NCBI GenBank assembly: GCA_016946835.1
Contig: JACVTC010000170.1
Location: 160,001 to 200,000, forward strand
Length of the DNA: 40,000 nucleotides
Direction of reading: 5' to 3'
From: Neocallimastix lanati (nom. inval.)
Lineage: Eukaryota > Neocallimastigomycota > Neocallimastigomycetes > Neocallimastigales > Neocallimastigaceae
Below are positions 21,214 through 32,193 of this stretch, in pieces. Each line of letters opens with the position of its first letter. Position 1 is the first letter of the stretch. A program made the translations under genes and the position numbers. The notes below the pieces were generated by a model. It was not told the origin of the DNA, did no database searches, and worked only from the letters and a program-made list of their open reading frames with translations.

Positions 21214-24200
21214 ATGTCTCAATCCCAGTTAGATAGAGAAGAAATATTAAGTGTAAGAAAAACAAAAAAAAAATTCATTATTTATTGTTATTAAATAGAA
21301 TAATAATAATAGTAGTGGTAAAACTGTAACAATGAAAGAAGATTGTTAATACATAATATTTATTATTATTACTACAATTATTATATATTATCAATAAATA
21401 ATTTATTTTATTTATATAATATTGTATATTTTTATTAACCTAATTATTTAAATATATTTTATATATATATATATGTGGATGTAAATATTTCATTTTTTAT
21501 TCTAAAAAAAAAAAAAAAAAAAAAAACGAAAAAATAAAAATAAAAAAAAATTAATATCAATATTAATATCAATAATAATACTATAAATATATTTATTAAT
21601 AACGAACGTGGATTTTTTTTTTTTTGTACTTCTAATATAAAAAATAAAAAAAAAAATTTATTTAACATTTTTATATATATAAATATCACATAATATATAA
21701 TCATATATTGATATGAATACCTTCATTTTTAAACTAAAAATCCATAAATATATATATACAAAAAAAAAAAAAAAAAAAAAAAAAAAATGAAATATACACT
21801 TTATTTGGATATAAATGAATTTAATATATATATATATGTACATAATACATATATATACAAAAAATTGAAATATATGCTTTATTTTGAATTTGGATGGATT
21901 TAAAATATAAATATTTAAAAAAAAAAAAAAAAAATTAAAATACACATATTATTTGGATATCACATATATATAATTGAAATACACGCTTTATATAAATATA
22001 AATATATTTTATATATGTATACATTACATATATATAAAATTAACATACATAATTTATTTGAATGTGAATGGATTTAATTGATATAAAAACAAATATTTTT
22101 TTATTTTTTATTTCTTTTTATTTTATTTTTTATTATTATTATTTTTTTTTTAATATATTATGTTAATTCTTACCAATAGCAAGATAGCATTACAGCCTCC
22201 TTGAATTCCAGTCAACTTCATGACTATGGATTTGGGGAACGGAAACGGTACGGACGACTCAACAATGTCTCTGATATTTTTAATCGGAAGGAAGAAGAGG
22301 ATGAAGATATTCATCATAAGGGAACCCTCCTCTCCAAATCCAAATCCAATCACAGTATGAAAAAATATCAACATCATCATTATCAGTTCACTAGTCCATT
22401 TGGACGTGACGATATGACTATGGATAATAATCAAAATCAAAAGATTTCATCCCTTAATAATAATAATAATAGTAGTAATGGTGTAAGTGAAGATGCTGTG
22501 ACTGAACCCAACTATGGATTAAATTCTGAAAAATCTACCATAGAAGGTGGTAGTGGAGGTAATGGAGGAGGTCGTCGTCGTGTACCAGGCGTTGGTCATT
22601 CCAGTAATACTATTGAACGACATGAAGATATTTTTGTCAGTCGAGAAGATTTACAGAGTCAGGAACAACGTAAAGAATCACTTTTAAAACGTCAACAATT
22701 GGATCAACTTTTAAATAATAATGATAATAATGATAATAATAGTAACAACAACAACAACAACAACAACAACAATAATAATAATAATAATGAATCAAATTCA
22801 AATTCAACTTCAAATCAAAAATATGCTTATACTTCACCATTTGCTACCTCATTTGATTTAACGAATAATAATGGTAAGGAAGGTCAACAAAAATCCTCAA
22901 CACTTTCCATTACTAGACTGGCACCTTTTGGTACTGATGAAGATCTTCCAAAAAAAAGGTTAGAGAATAGTCCACGTAGTCAATGTCAACGTCAAAATGT
23001 ATCATCATCCACTGGTGAAGTTCAAGGATCTTCATCTTCAACTTCTTCAACATCAATCGATCCAACATTATCATCATCATCCAATATGAATTCTAAAGAT
23101 CATTTAACCTCAACCATCACCTCTTCCTCCATTCCTACTTATGATAAAGCGACAGCGTTAAGTGATCGAAACTACTTCAATAAGATAATGAACGATCATC
23201 GTCGACCAGAAGCCAGTCCAGAAGATCTTAAAAATCAAGAGAAGTATCAGGAAGCAAAGAATCGATTTGATATCATGGCAATGGAAGATTTAAAGAATCA
23301 TCCTGAAGTTATTGAAGAGCTAAATCGACTCTCCACCACCACCGAATCAAAGGAATCCTCTTCTCATAAGAAAAATGGTAAGTTAAAAATTAAAATTAAT
23401 ATATCTAAATAATATGAAGAGAAAAAAAAAAAATATATATATATATAAAATTATTATTGATAGAATTTAATCTATTAATCTATAAATACATTAAAATATC
23501 TCTAATTTCTACTTCATTAAATATAAATTAAACTAATTAAATAATTTTTTTTTTAATTATTATTATTGTTATAAAAAAAATAATAATTTAATATAAATTT
23601 ATTATATTATATTATATTTATAACTATTTGAATAATATGAATAATAAAATCTGACATCGTAATCAATATATCATTTTATAAAAAATGATATTGTACAAAT
23701 ATAATATTATGAATAAAATAAAATATATCAATATAAAATATATCAATATATAAACATTTTTTAATTATTTATAATGATAGAGGCACCAAAAGAAGATATT
23801 TATCATAGTTTAGAGGATTTAGATAAGAAATTAGAACAATTTTCATTTGATCCTTCCGCCGCTACAGCCACGGAACCTCAACTTCATTGTTCTGAAGGAG
23901 AAGTTGACAATTGTGACAATTATGAATGTATTTGTGGTGGTAATGGTAATAGAGGAGTAGGAACAGGAGATGGTATCGGAATAGGACATGCGACGGAACT
24001 TAATTTTAAGAATTTTAATGAAAGTCATATCTTTGATACCGAAGAAGGAGGAGAAGAAGGAGATGAAGAGAAAAAGAAGATGGCAACGTCCTTACCACCA
24101 AGAGATCAGAAGGGAAGGGCAAAGGTATCCAGTTCATTTAATCATATTTTTGGTCCAGCAGAAGTAGATCCAGAAACCGAAAGGAAAGAACTGGAGAATC

Positions 24201-24586
24201 GACAGTTATACAGTCGACGTCATCGTAAGTTAGCTCAACAAAATCATTCAGATATATTTTGTTTAGGAGGAGGAGAAGGAGAAGAGGAAGGATATGGTGA
24301 TGAGAAGCAAGGATATCATCATGGGTTATTATCCACGAATGAGGTGGGAAGAGAGCAACTCACCACGGTAAGTCGTCGATCCTCACAATTAAATCTTCAA
24401 ACTAGTAATGATAACCCGATGTTGACGACGTACGGGTCGATGAATCATTCTATCGGTTCGTATGATCGACATCAAATGGCGAATCAACCAGCGCATGGAC
24501 TCTCCTCGAAGCAATTCCATCAACAACCCTTTAAATCCAAGTCAAGAAAATTCCCACAAACGAAATCCTCACAAATATTATTTTAG
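21214..24586 (+). CDS. Unrecognised four-exon gene, disordered protein with repeated short motifs
   Basis: My model is exon 1 21214-21252 (MSQSQLDREEILS), exon 2 21299-21325, exon 3 22180-23377, exon 4 23781-24586. All junctions are GT-AG and keep frame; the last splits a Glu codon (phase 1). The sum is 689 residues. The protein looks mostly disordered: Asn runs (around residues 200-225), Gly-rich, Ser/Thr-rich and acidic stretches, no membrane segment and no known domain. Two short motifs recur. One is [D/H]-I-F in polar context, near residues 54, 172, 504, 543 and 579, with KEDIY near 427. The other is PF followed by G or A in polar context: TSPFGRDDM (about 97), TSPFATSFD (about 240), LAPFGTDED (about 272). 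Charged helical segments such as DPETERKELENRQLYSRRHRKL lie between them. Such spacing suggests a docking or scaffold protein. Exon 2 and the exact use of intron 2 are the least certain parts. Confidence 0.7.
21253..21298 (+). other. Intron 1 of the short-motif gene
   Basis: 46 bases, donor GTAAGA, acceptor TTATTAAATAG, phase 0. If exon 2 is not used, a single longer intron 21253-22179 would also be in frame, since exon 2 is 27 bases and phase 0 at both ends. Confidence 0.55.
21326..22179 (+). other. Intron 2 of the short-motif gene, long and AT-rich
   Basis: 854 bases, with an atypical donor GTAACA and acceptor TTCTTACCAATAG. Inside it are A-runs and several diverged copies of a segment like TTGAAATATA.GCTTTATTTTGGAT.TGAATGGATTTAA (about 21787-22080). 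If this donor is not used, exon 2 reads on for 7 more codons and stops at 21347-21349, giving a peptide of about 29 residues. Confidence 0.5.
23378..23780 (+). other. Intron 3 of the short-motif gene
   Basis: 403 bases, consensus donor GTAAGT, acceptor ATAATGATAG. Splicing removes the in-frame stop at 23410-23412 and joins two reading frames that otherwise look like separate genes. The interior is A/T low complexity with no coding character. Confidence 0.7.
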
Positions 24587-24651
24587 AAAAATAGGAAAAT
24601 AAGAAAAAAAAAATATTAAAATAGAAAATTAATAAAAACAGAAAAAAAAAA

Positions 24652-24830
24652 TGGTATCAACAGATGAAACAACAATAAAAAATAATAAAAAAAAAAAAAA
24701 CAAATGCAAAAAAAAAAAAAATAGATCAACAGATAAAACAACAATAAAAAAAACAGAAAAAAAAAATAGATCGACAGATGAAACAACAACAACAATAAAA
24801 ACGAAAAAAAAGGAGAATCTAGAACTTTTT
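24652..24830 (+). repeat. Degenerate tandem repeat in the 3' flank
   Basis: Three units of the type ATAGATCAACAGATGAAACAACAATAAAA, at about 24653, 24720 and 24766, are separated by A-runs of variable length. They create a Lys-rich open frame (RSTDETTIK repeated) just past the stop of the previous gene. The composition is that of a simple repeat, so I do not call a gene. Confidence 0.6.
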
Positions 24831-25014
24831 TCATATTTTTATTTTATTTTTTTTAAAAATTCCAAGTAAAAAACAAGAAAAAACAAAAAAATATATTTAT
24901 ATAATATATAATTTGAAATACGATAAAGATACAATTGTTTTTTTTTTTTTTTTTTTTTTTTTTTCTCTTTTAATTTTTTAATAAATTTAATTATAAATAT
25001 TTTTTTTTAATTTA

Positions 25015-25045
<31 letters not shown>

Positions 25046-26094
25046 TCTTTTGCCTTTATAATAAATATTTAACATATTATAAAAAAAAAAAAAAATAATA
25101 AAATATAAAATGAAAAATAAAAAATTATATAATAATTTTTTTTATTGTAATAATAATAAATATATTCAATATAAATAAAAAATACATGAAGATAACACCT
25201 ATATAAATTAAAAATTAAATACTTTTATTATATATAAAATTATAATATAAAACAACAATAATAATAAATAAATAAAAATTAATAAATAATAATATATTTA
25301 TATTATTTTTTTTTTGAGCCTTCCAAATCAATATTATTTATTTTATTATTATTTTTTAAAAAAAAACCAAAAAACAAAAAAACATATTAATTATATATAT
25401 ATATAATGAATTATATATCTAAATGAAAAAGGAGTAGAAAAAAAAATCTATGTTTTTATTTCAACAATTAATAAAATATAAAATAACATCATTTTTTAAT
25501 ATTGATGTAAAAAAAAAATTTTTTAATGTATTTTATTTTTAATATTCCTAGCCCCCCAAAAATAGTTAATAATAATTTAGAAAATCACTATTAGCTATAG
25601 TTAAAACTTTTTTTTTTTTTTTATTTTAATATTATAATTTTTTATTACTTTCATATATAGTTTAATTTTATATTTTACTTCTTTCGTTAGTTAAAACAAT
25701 AATAATAATAAAAAAGTCCAACAAAACAAAATTTTTAAAGTTTTTAATTAAAAAAAAAAAAAAAAATTAAAAAATAACAATAACAACAACAACAAAAAAA
25801 AAAAAAGAATTTAATAGTGATTAACTTTTTTTTTTCTTTTCAAAGTTTGTTATTTTTTTTATTGTTTAATATAATTAGTAAAAAAAAAAAAGGCAAATTA
25901 GTTATTTTAATTAATAAATTCATTATCAATGAATGTCAAAAATTTTTATAATTAACTTATTTATAATTTAAATAATATAATTATAATAATAAATTTTTTT
26001 TTTATTAGAAAATTTTAAAAAAATAAAAAATTTATTATAATTATATTAAACTTTAGGTTACAAAAAGAAAAAAAATTAAAATTAAAATTAAAAT

Positions 26095-26205
26095 TATTGA
26101 TTATTTTTTAAGAAATATGTAGAAATGTTTATTTTTTATTTTATTTTATTTTATTTTTTTTTATTTTGTAAACATTTCTACATATTTCTTAAAAAATAAT
26201 CAATA
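26095..26205. repeat. Perfect 37-bp inverted repeat
   Basis: Arms 26095-26131 and 26169-26205 are exact reverse complements around a 37-base T-rich spacer. The arm contains TTTAAGAAATATGTAGAAAT, which is not simple repeat. A perfect match of this length implies recent origin or active maintenance. It could be a small miniature transposon-like palindrome or a hairpin RNA. No clear target-site duplication is visible beyond the arms. Confidence 0.85.
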
Positions 26206-28277
26206 GCATTATATAGATTATCATTTATATATATTTTGTATATTTTATAGAGCTATTATATAATTTTTAAATAATTCATCATTTTTGAAGGCCATTAAGG
26301 CCATTAATTATTGAAAAGAATAAATATTGATGATAAAACTTTTTTTTTTTTTTTTTTTTTTTAATATCACCATATAATAATTATTATTATATTATTATTT
26401 AATAGCTAATGTTATTTAATAATAGTAATAATAATAATGATAATAAATAAAATTTATTTTAAACCCCTAAAAAAATACAGAAAAAATAATGAATAGATAT
26501 AATAAAAATAAATAATTAATAAATGTTATATATATATATATATATTTTTTTTTTTTAAATCCATATTATAGATCTATAATAAAATTCTATAAAGATTCAA
26601 AAAAAAAAAATTTTTTATAATTATGTATTTAAAAAAAAAATCCTTTTACTTGAATTATTATAAAAAATATATTTAAAAATCATTTTAAATATATATATAT
26701 ATAAAATATAAAAAATATAATAACTCAAAATAGGACAGTTTTATCTTTATTGCATTTTTTGAATTATTATCATGAATTTAATATTTAATATTTAATAATT
26801 TTTATTATTAAATAATAACATTCAATTATTCTATTAATTATTATTCAATACTCATCTTATATAAAACCAAAAATTGTTCAAAATTTAACATTTTTTTTGT
26901 TTCATTCATTCATTCATTCATTCTTTTTTTTTTTTTTTATTTTTTTTTTTATTATTCTATCATTTATTACTAATTTTGAATTTTTTTATTTTATTTTATT
27001 TTATTTTTTTTATTTAATAATAAAAATATAATTTTTTTTATATATCTATAAATTTATTATTTATTATTATTTTATTATTTTATTATTGTTGGGGTTATTT
27101 TTATTATTATTATTCTTATTATTATTTTTTTTTTTTTTGATGTATGAAACTCTTTTAGTTATATTAAAATTTTTAAAATTTTTTAAATAGATTTAATTAA
27201 ACTTTAAATTTATTTTAATTAATCATGGTTACACCGTGTGTTATAGGCCATACATGCCGTTTTATTACTGAAATTAGAATGGAACCAATATATTATTTAT
27301 AAAGATGACTTATATTAGAATTGAAATGAATTTAAAGCTAAAACTATAAATTCAATATAAAATAAAAATTATAATAAAAAATAAAATTATATTTGGATAT
27401 ACAATAATAGGACAGTAACCAATATAATGAATTGGAGAGTGATTACATGTAATATTAATTATTAATTATTGTTATATAACAAATTAATTACAATATATAA
27501 TAATATATGTGATCTATATAAATATTTATATTTATTTTTTGTAATGAAAATAAAAATAAAATTTAATACTAATATTAATATATTAATATTATTTATTATT
27601 TATTCAATATTATTCAATTATTTATTATTTATTATTATTGAATAAAACTTTTGGATTAATTACTAATTTTTGTCATAAAAAAAAAAGATATAATTATGAC
27701 TTTTAATCATTAATGTTTTATTATTATTAATTATCACATTAATTTATTATTTAATTATTATTCATTATTTTAATATTTCATATTTCATACTATTTAATTA
27801 TTAATTATTATTTATTAATTATTACTTAATTATTTATTATTAATTTTTATTAATTAATTATTTATTTATTATCCAATTATTTATTATTCAATTATTTCTT
27901 TTTATGGCTTATTATTTTTTAAAAATCAAATTTTTTTTTTAAAAAAAAAAAATTAGGATAATTATTATTTATTATCATTTAAATAATAATTATTAATTTA
28001 TGTGTAAATGATAATAATTATAATAATAACATAAACAATTATAATAATTAAAAAATATAGAATTAATAACTTATAAATAAATAAGTATTTATATGGGAAA
28101 AATAAAAAAGAAAAGAAAGAATATATTTGGTAACTAAATAGTTGGTTAATAGTTATAAAAATATAGATATCGATATAAAGTATTTAAATGATAGAAAGTT
28201 ATTTATAACTTCGATGTTACCATAACTATTAAACATATTTTTTTAATTATTAATTTTATAAATTTTATTTATTAATA

Positions 28278-28320
<43 letters not shown>

Positions 28321-29907
28321 TTTTTACATTTATTAATAAATTAATACATTAACATTAAATAAAATCCTAACAATGTAAGAGAGTACATGGTATTAAATTC
28401 ACTTTTATTGTATATAATTTTACTTTATACTAAAAGAAAAGTAAAATAATTATTTATGTATATATAAGTGTAGAGTATAAGATGAAAGATACTTTATTGG
28501 AGTAATTATTATTATAATTATTATAATTCATTAATATTATTGTATATTTTATTTTATTCTATTTTATTAATATTTATAAAGACATAATATAAAAAAAAAA
28601 AAAAAAGATTCACAATAAATTTTCTTTCTCATAATGAAAGTTAATAATAATTATGATAATAACGATAAAAAAAATTTTCATTGATATTTAATTAATTTAT
28701 AAAATAATTCAATAAAGTAATGAAATTATTGTATTAACAAAAAAAATATATAAATTAAAACCAAAACTGAAAAGGTAAAAACTAAACAATAAAAAAAAAA
28801 ATAAATCGATAAAACTTAAAACTAAATATAAAAATGAAACTTGGGATGAAATTGAAATTTTACTCAATTATAAATGAAATAAAAAAAAAAAGAAAATGGT
28901 AAAATAAAAGTTTTTCCATTAAAAAATGGAGAAAAAAAAAATAAAAAATTTAAAAATGTCATTTTATATATTTTTAAAATTAAAATTTTAAATTTATTTA
29001 ATTTTTATATTATTTCATATTTTTATGATATAAATATGATGTATATTTATATATTTAATTATATTAATCCTTCTATATAATATAATATAATATAATATAA
29101 TTATTTGAAGTATGGATGGTAATTTCAAATCTAAAAAAGTTTCATACATCAATATAGTAATGTTAATGAAATATTTTATAAAATAATTTTTTAACCCCGA
29201 TGCTACTAAATAATATTCTATTCTATACCAATTATATATATATCTATATATTTATTAAACAAATAATATAATATTATAATATATATTTTATAGAAAATCT
29301 TTTTTTTTTTTTATTTTATTTTATTTTATTTTATTTTTCTTATTTTTATTTGTTAAAAATGTTTTATTTTATTTTCTCTTTTTTTTTTTTTTTTTGTTAC
29401 ATGTTTTATAATTGTTTAGTTTTTGCTTTATTTACTTTTTAAAAAAAAAAAAAAGAAAAAAAAATCAAAAAGGTACCAATCATGTTAGCCGTATTCATGA
29501 TGGATTATTTTCATTTGTAAAACATGAAATTAAAGTTTTTTTTTTTTTTTTAAAAAATTAAAATTATCAACACAAATCCAATCTTATTAAAATTTCAAAT
29601 TTATTTATTTACTTATTTATATATCCATTTATTTATTATTTATAAATAATATTTAATTATTTATTTATTAAATTTAAAAAATTAATTTTATGATAAATTT
29701 TCCCAACTCTATAATATTTATAGTAGAGTAAGCTTTTTATTATGAATTAATTTAATTTCAATCAATTAGAATATATGATATTATTTATAAAAATACATAT
29801 ATTAAGTTTCAAAATGTATCTATTCCATTGGTATCAAATAAATAAATAAATAAAAAGTAATTGTATTACCTAATAAATTAATACAAAAATATAAAACGCA
29901 TTATAAT

Positions 29908-29913
29908 AAATAA

Positions 29914-29945
<32 letters not shown>

Positions 29946-29948
29946 TAA

Positions 29949-29980
<32 letters not shown>

Positions 29981-29983
29981 TAA

Positions 29984-30015
<32 letters not shown>

Positions 30016-30018
30016 TAA

Positions 30019-30050
<32 letters not shown>

Positions 30051-30149
30051 TAATAAATAAATAAATAATAATAATAATAAATAATAAATAAATAAATAAT
30101 AATAATAATAAATAATAAATAAATAAATAATAATAATAATAATAATAAA
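29908..30149 (+). repeat. Higher-order AAAT/AAT minisatellite, 35-bp then 31-bp period
   Basis: The unit is AAAT, AAT, four AAAT, four AAT (35 bases); unit starts are at 29943, 29978, 30013 and 30048. From 30048 on the unit has lost one AAAT and the period is 31 (next starts 30079 and 30110). The hydrophobic minus-strand frame across it is an artefact of the repeat. Confidence 0.9.
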
Positions 30150-31559
30150 TACAAAAAAAAATTTATAAATAAAATGTTAGAAATATTCATTATATATATA
30201 TTATATATAATGTTAATATCCTATTCTGTTCTAATTTTGTAATAATTTATCATTGAATATCATTCAATTTAGTATAGAATGTAAATATTTTGTAATTCAC
30301 TTCTTTCCTTCAGTATTATTGAAATTATTAATATAAATACAATTGAACTGCTTTAAATAAATAGATAATGAAATTAATTTCATTATTATTATTTTTCTTT
30401 ATTTGGTAGTTTTTTTTTAGTAGTATAGTATCTATTCTAAATTAAATGTATGACTACTTTTTTTTTTTTTTATTATATTATTCATGTGGTTAAAATAGCA
30501 AACTTTCAAGAGACTTTTTTTTTATTTTTTTATTTTTAATTATAGTTATTAGAAGGAGCTTAACAATTTTAATTATTAAATGTACTTATTTAATTATCTA
30601 TTTATTATTTATTTATTATTTATTTATTATCTATTTAAATATCCATTTATTTAAATTTAGGCTTATTAAAAAAATAAATCATTATTTTAATTTAATTAAA
30701 TAATATATTAAATTGTATTAATAATATGCTTGAATATTATTCGTTTTTTAAATGAATATGAAATGAACACATGAAAAAGTTAATTAAACTCTGAAATAAT
30801 TTCAATTTCAACCTAGAAATATAAATGGATATATTGATTTTAATTATTAATTTAATTTATATAGAGTTAAAAATATAAAGAAAAATCTTTTATTTTTATT
30901 TTAGTTTTAATTTTATTAAATAGTAATCAATATATAAATTAGATTAAATTATCTCATCAAAAACATTCAAATCTTTTTTATTTAATTATTTTCTAATAAA
31001 ATTATTAACCGTATAAACCTAATATTATTATTATTTTTTTAAATTAATAGTAATCATAATAATAATATTATTATTATTATCATCATTATTATTGCATATT
31101 TTTTATAAACATTATTATTGAACATTTTTCTTTTTTATTTTTATTAATAATACTTTTATTATTAAATATTTTATAATTTTAATATAATTATAAATGAAAA
31201 TATTGTAATCATGATATTATTATTTTTTACTTGATTATATAAAAAGTTTGTTAAAAATAATAAAAATTTATGAATTTAATTAAATATTCCATGCATGGTT
31301 TACTATTTAATAATTAAATATGATGATTATTCTCTCTCTAATTTCATTTATTATTATTTTATTGTATTTTAATATCACTTTTTATTATCTTTTATTTTAA
31401 TTTATTAATATTTAATATTTTATTAGTTATATCATTATCTAGTATTATATATATATTTTAATTTTAGTTTTATTATAAAGTTTTAAATTAAACTAATAAT
31501 TAAAAATAATTAAATAAATGATAATATTAAATTTTATATAAAGCAATTTATTTATTAAT

Positions 31560-31604
<45 letters not shown>

Positions 31605-32131
31605 ATATTAATCTAATGTTATTTAACGTTATATTTAAATTTCATTTATATTCATTATATAATGATTTTCAAGGTATGTAAAGTGAAAAGTTTTAAATTT
31701 TATATATTCATTCATTAAATAATGAATAAAATAAGAACTTTTTTTTTTTTTTTTTTTTTTTTTTATTTTATAAACTAATTTTATTATTACTTCTACTATT
31801 TATTTATATTTATAATTTTTATATTTATTTCTATAACAATATTGTTATATAATTAAATGTTCGTACATATAAGTATGTATATATTATTAACATTTTTATT
31901 TCTATTATATTTTTTGCATTATTGTATCACGTTATTTATTTTATTTTATGCATTAAATATGATTTTTTATAATATCATAATTTTTATATTTTTTATTGCT
32001 TCAATACATTTTTAATATGATTAATCAATTTATTTTTATATTTATATTTTGTTATTTTCCTACTGGTGGAAACTGACATCTTTATATAATGAGGAACTCC
32101 CTTTACTCTTTATACTATCTCCTTTTAAAAT

Positions 32132-32133
32132 AA

Positions 32134-32192
<59 letters not shown>

Positions 32193-32193
32193 A
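32132..32193 (+). repeat. (AAAT)n microsatellite
   Basis: About 15 perfect copies of a 4-base unit in the gene desert, immediately beside a small island of higher G+C at 32055-32125. Confidence 0.9.

Noticed and set aside
21458-21945. Two Phe/Ile/Tyr-rich minus-strand frames
   Set aside because: They lie within the AT-rich long intron and consist of A-run and TA-step translations.
24091-24260. Relation to the Jupiter/HN1 family, from HIFGP resembling its NIFG motif
   Set aside because: Only four residues agree; the PPGGG context of that family is absent.
23774-24586. Separate gene starting at the ATG at 23774
   Set aside because: The ATG overlaps a good splice acceptor, the joined frame is exact and motifs continue from the upstream frame. 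It remains the alternative if no junction is found.
24651-24869. Lys/Thr-rich 72-residue frame after the short-motif gene
   Set aside because: Made by A-runs and a degenerate tandem repeat; ends in a Phe/Tyr run from low-complexity DNA. Possible 3' untranslated sequence.
26284-26306. Double GGCCATTAA
   Set aside because: A single 11-base duplication with no further context.
27225-27300. Possible small RNA or exon around ACACCGTGTGTTATAGGCC
   Set aside because: A 6-bp hairpin and about 25 open minus-strand codons only; neither reading is strong.
29870-30190. Hydrophobic minus-strand frame across the 35/31-bp minisatellite
   Set aside because: Explained fully by the AAAT/AAT repeat.
32060-32128. 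Coding-like minus-strand phrase ending in TAG (SKGSSSLYKDVSFHQ)
   Set aside because: About 21 codons, no start, bounded by a microsatellite; too short to separate from chance.
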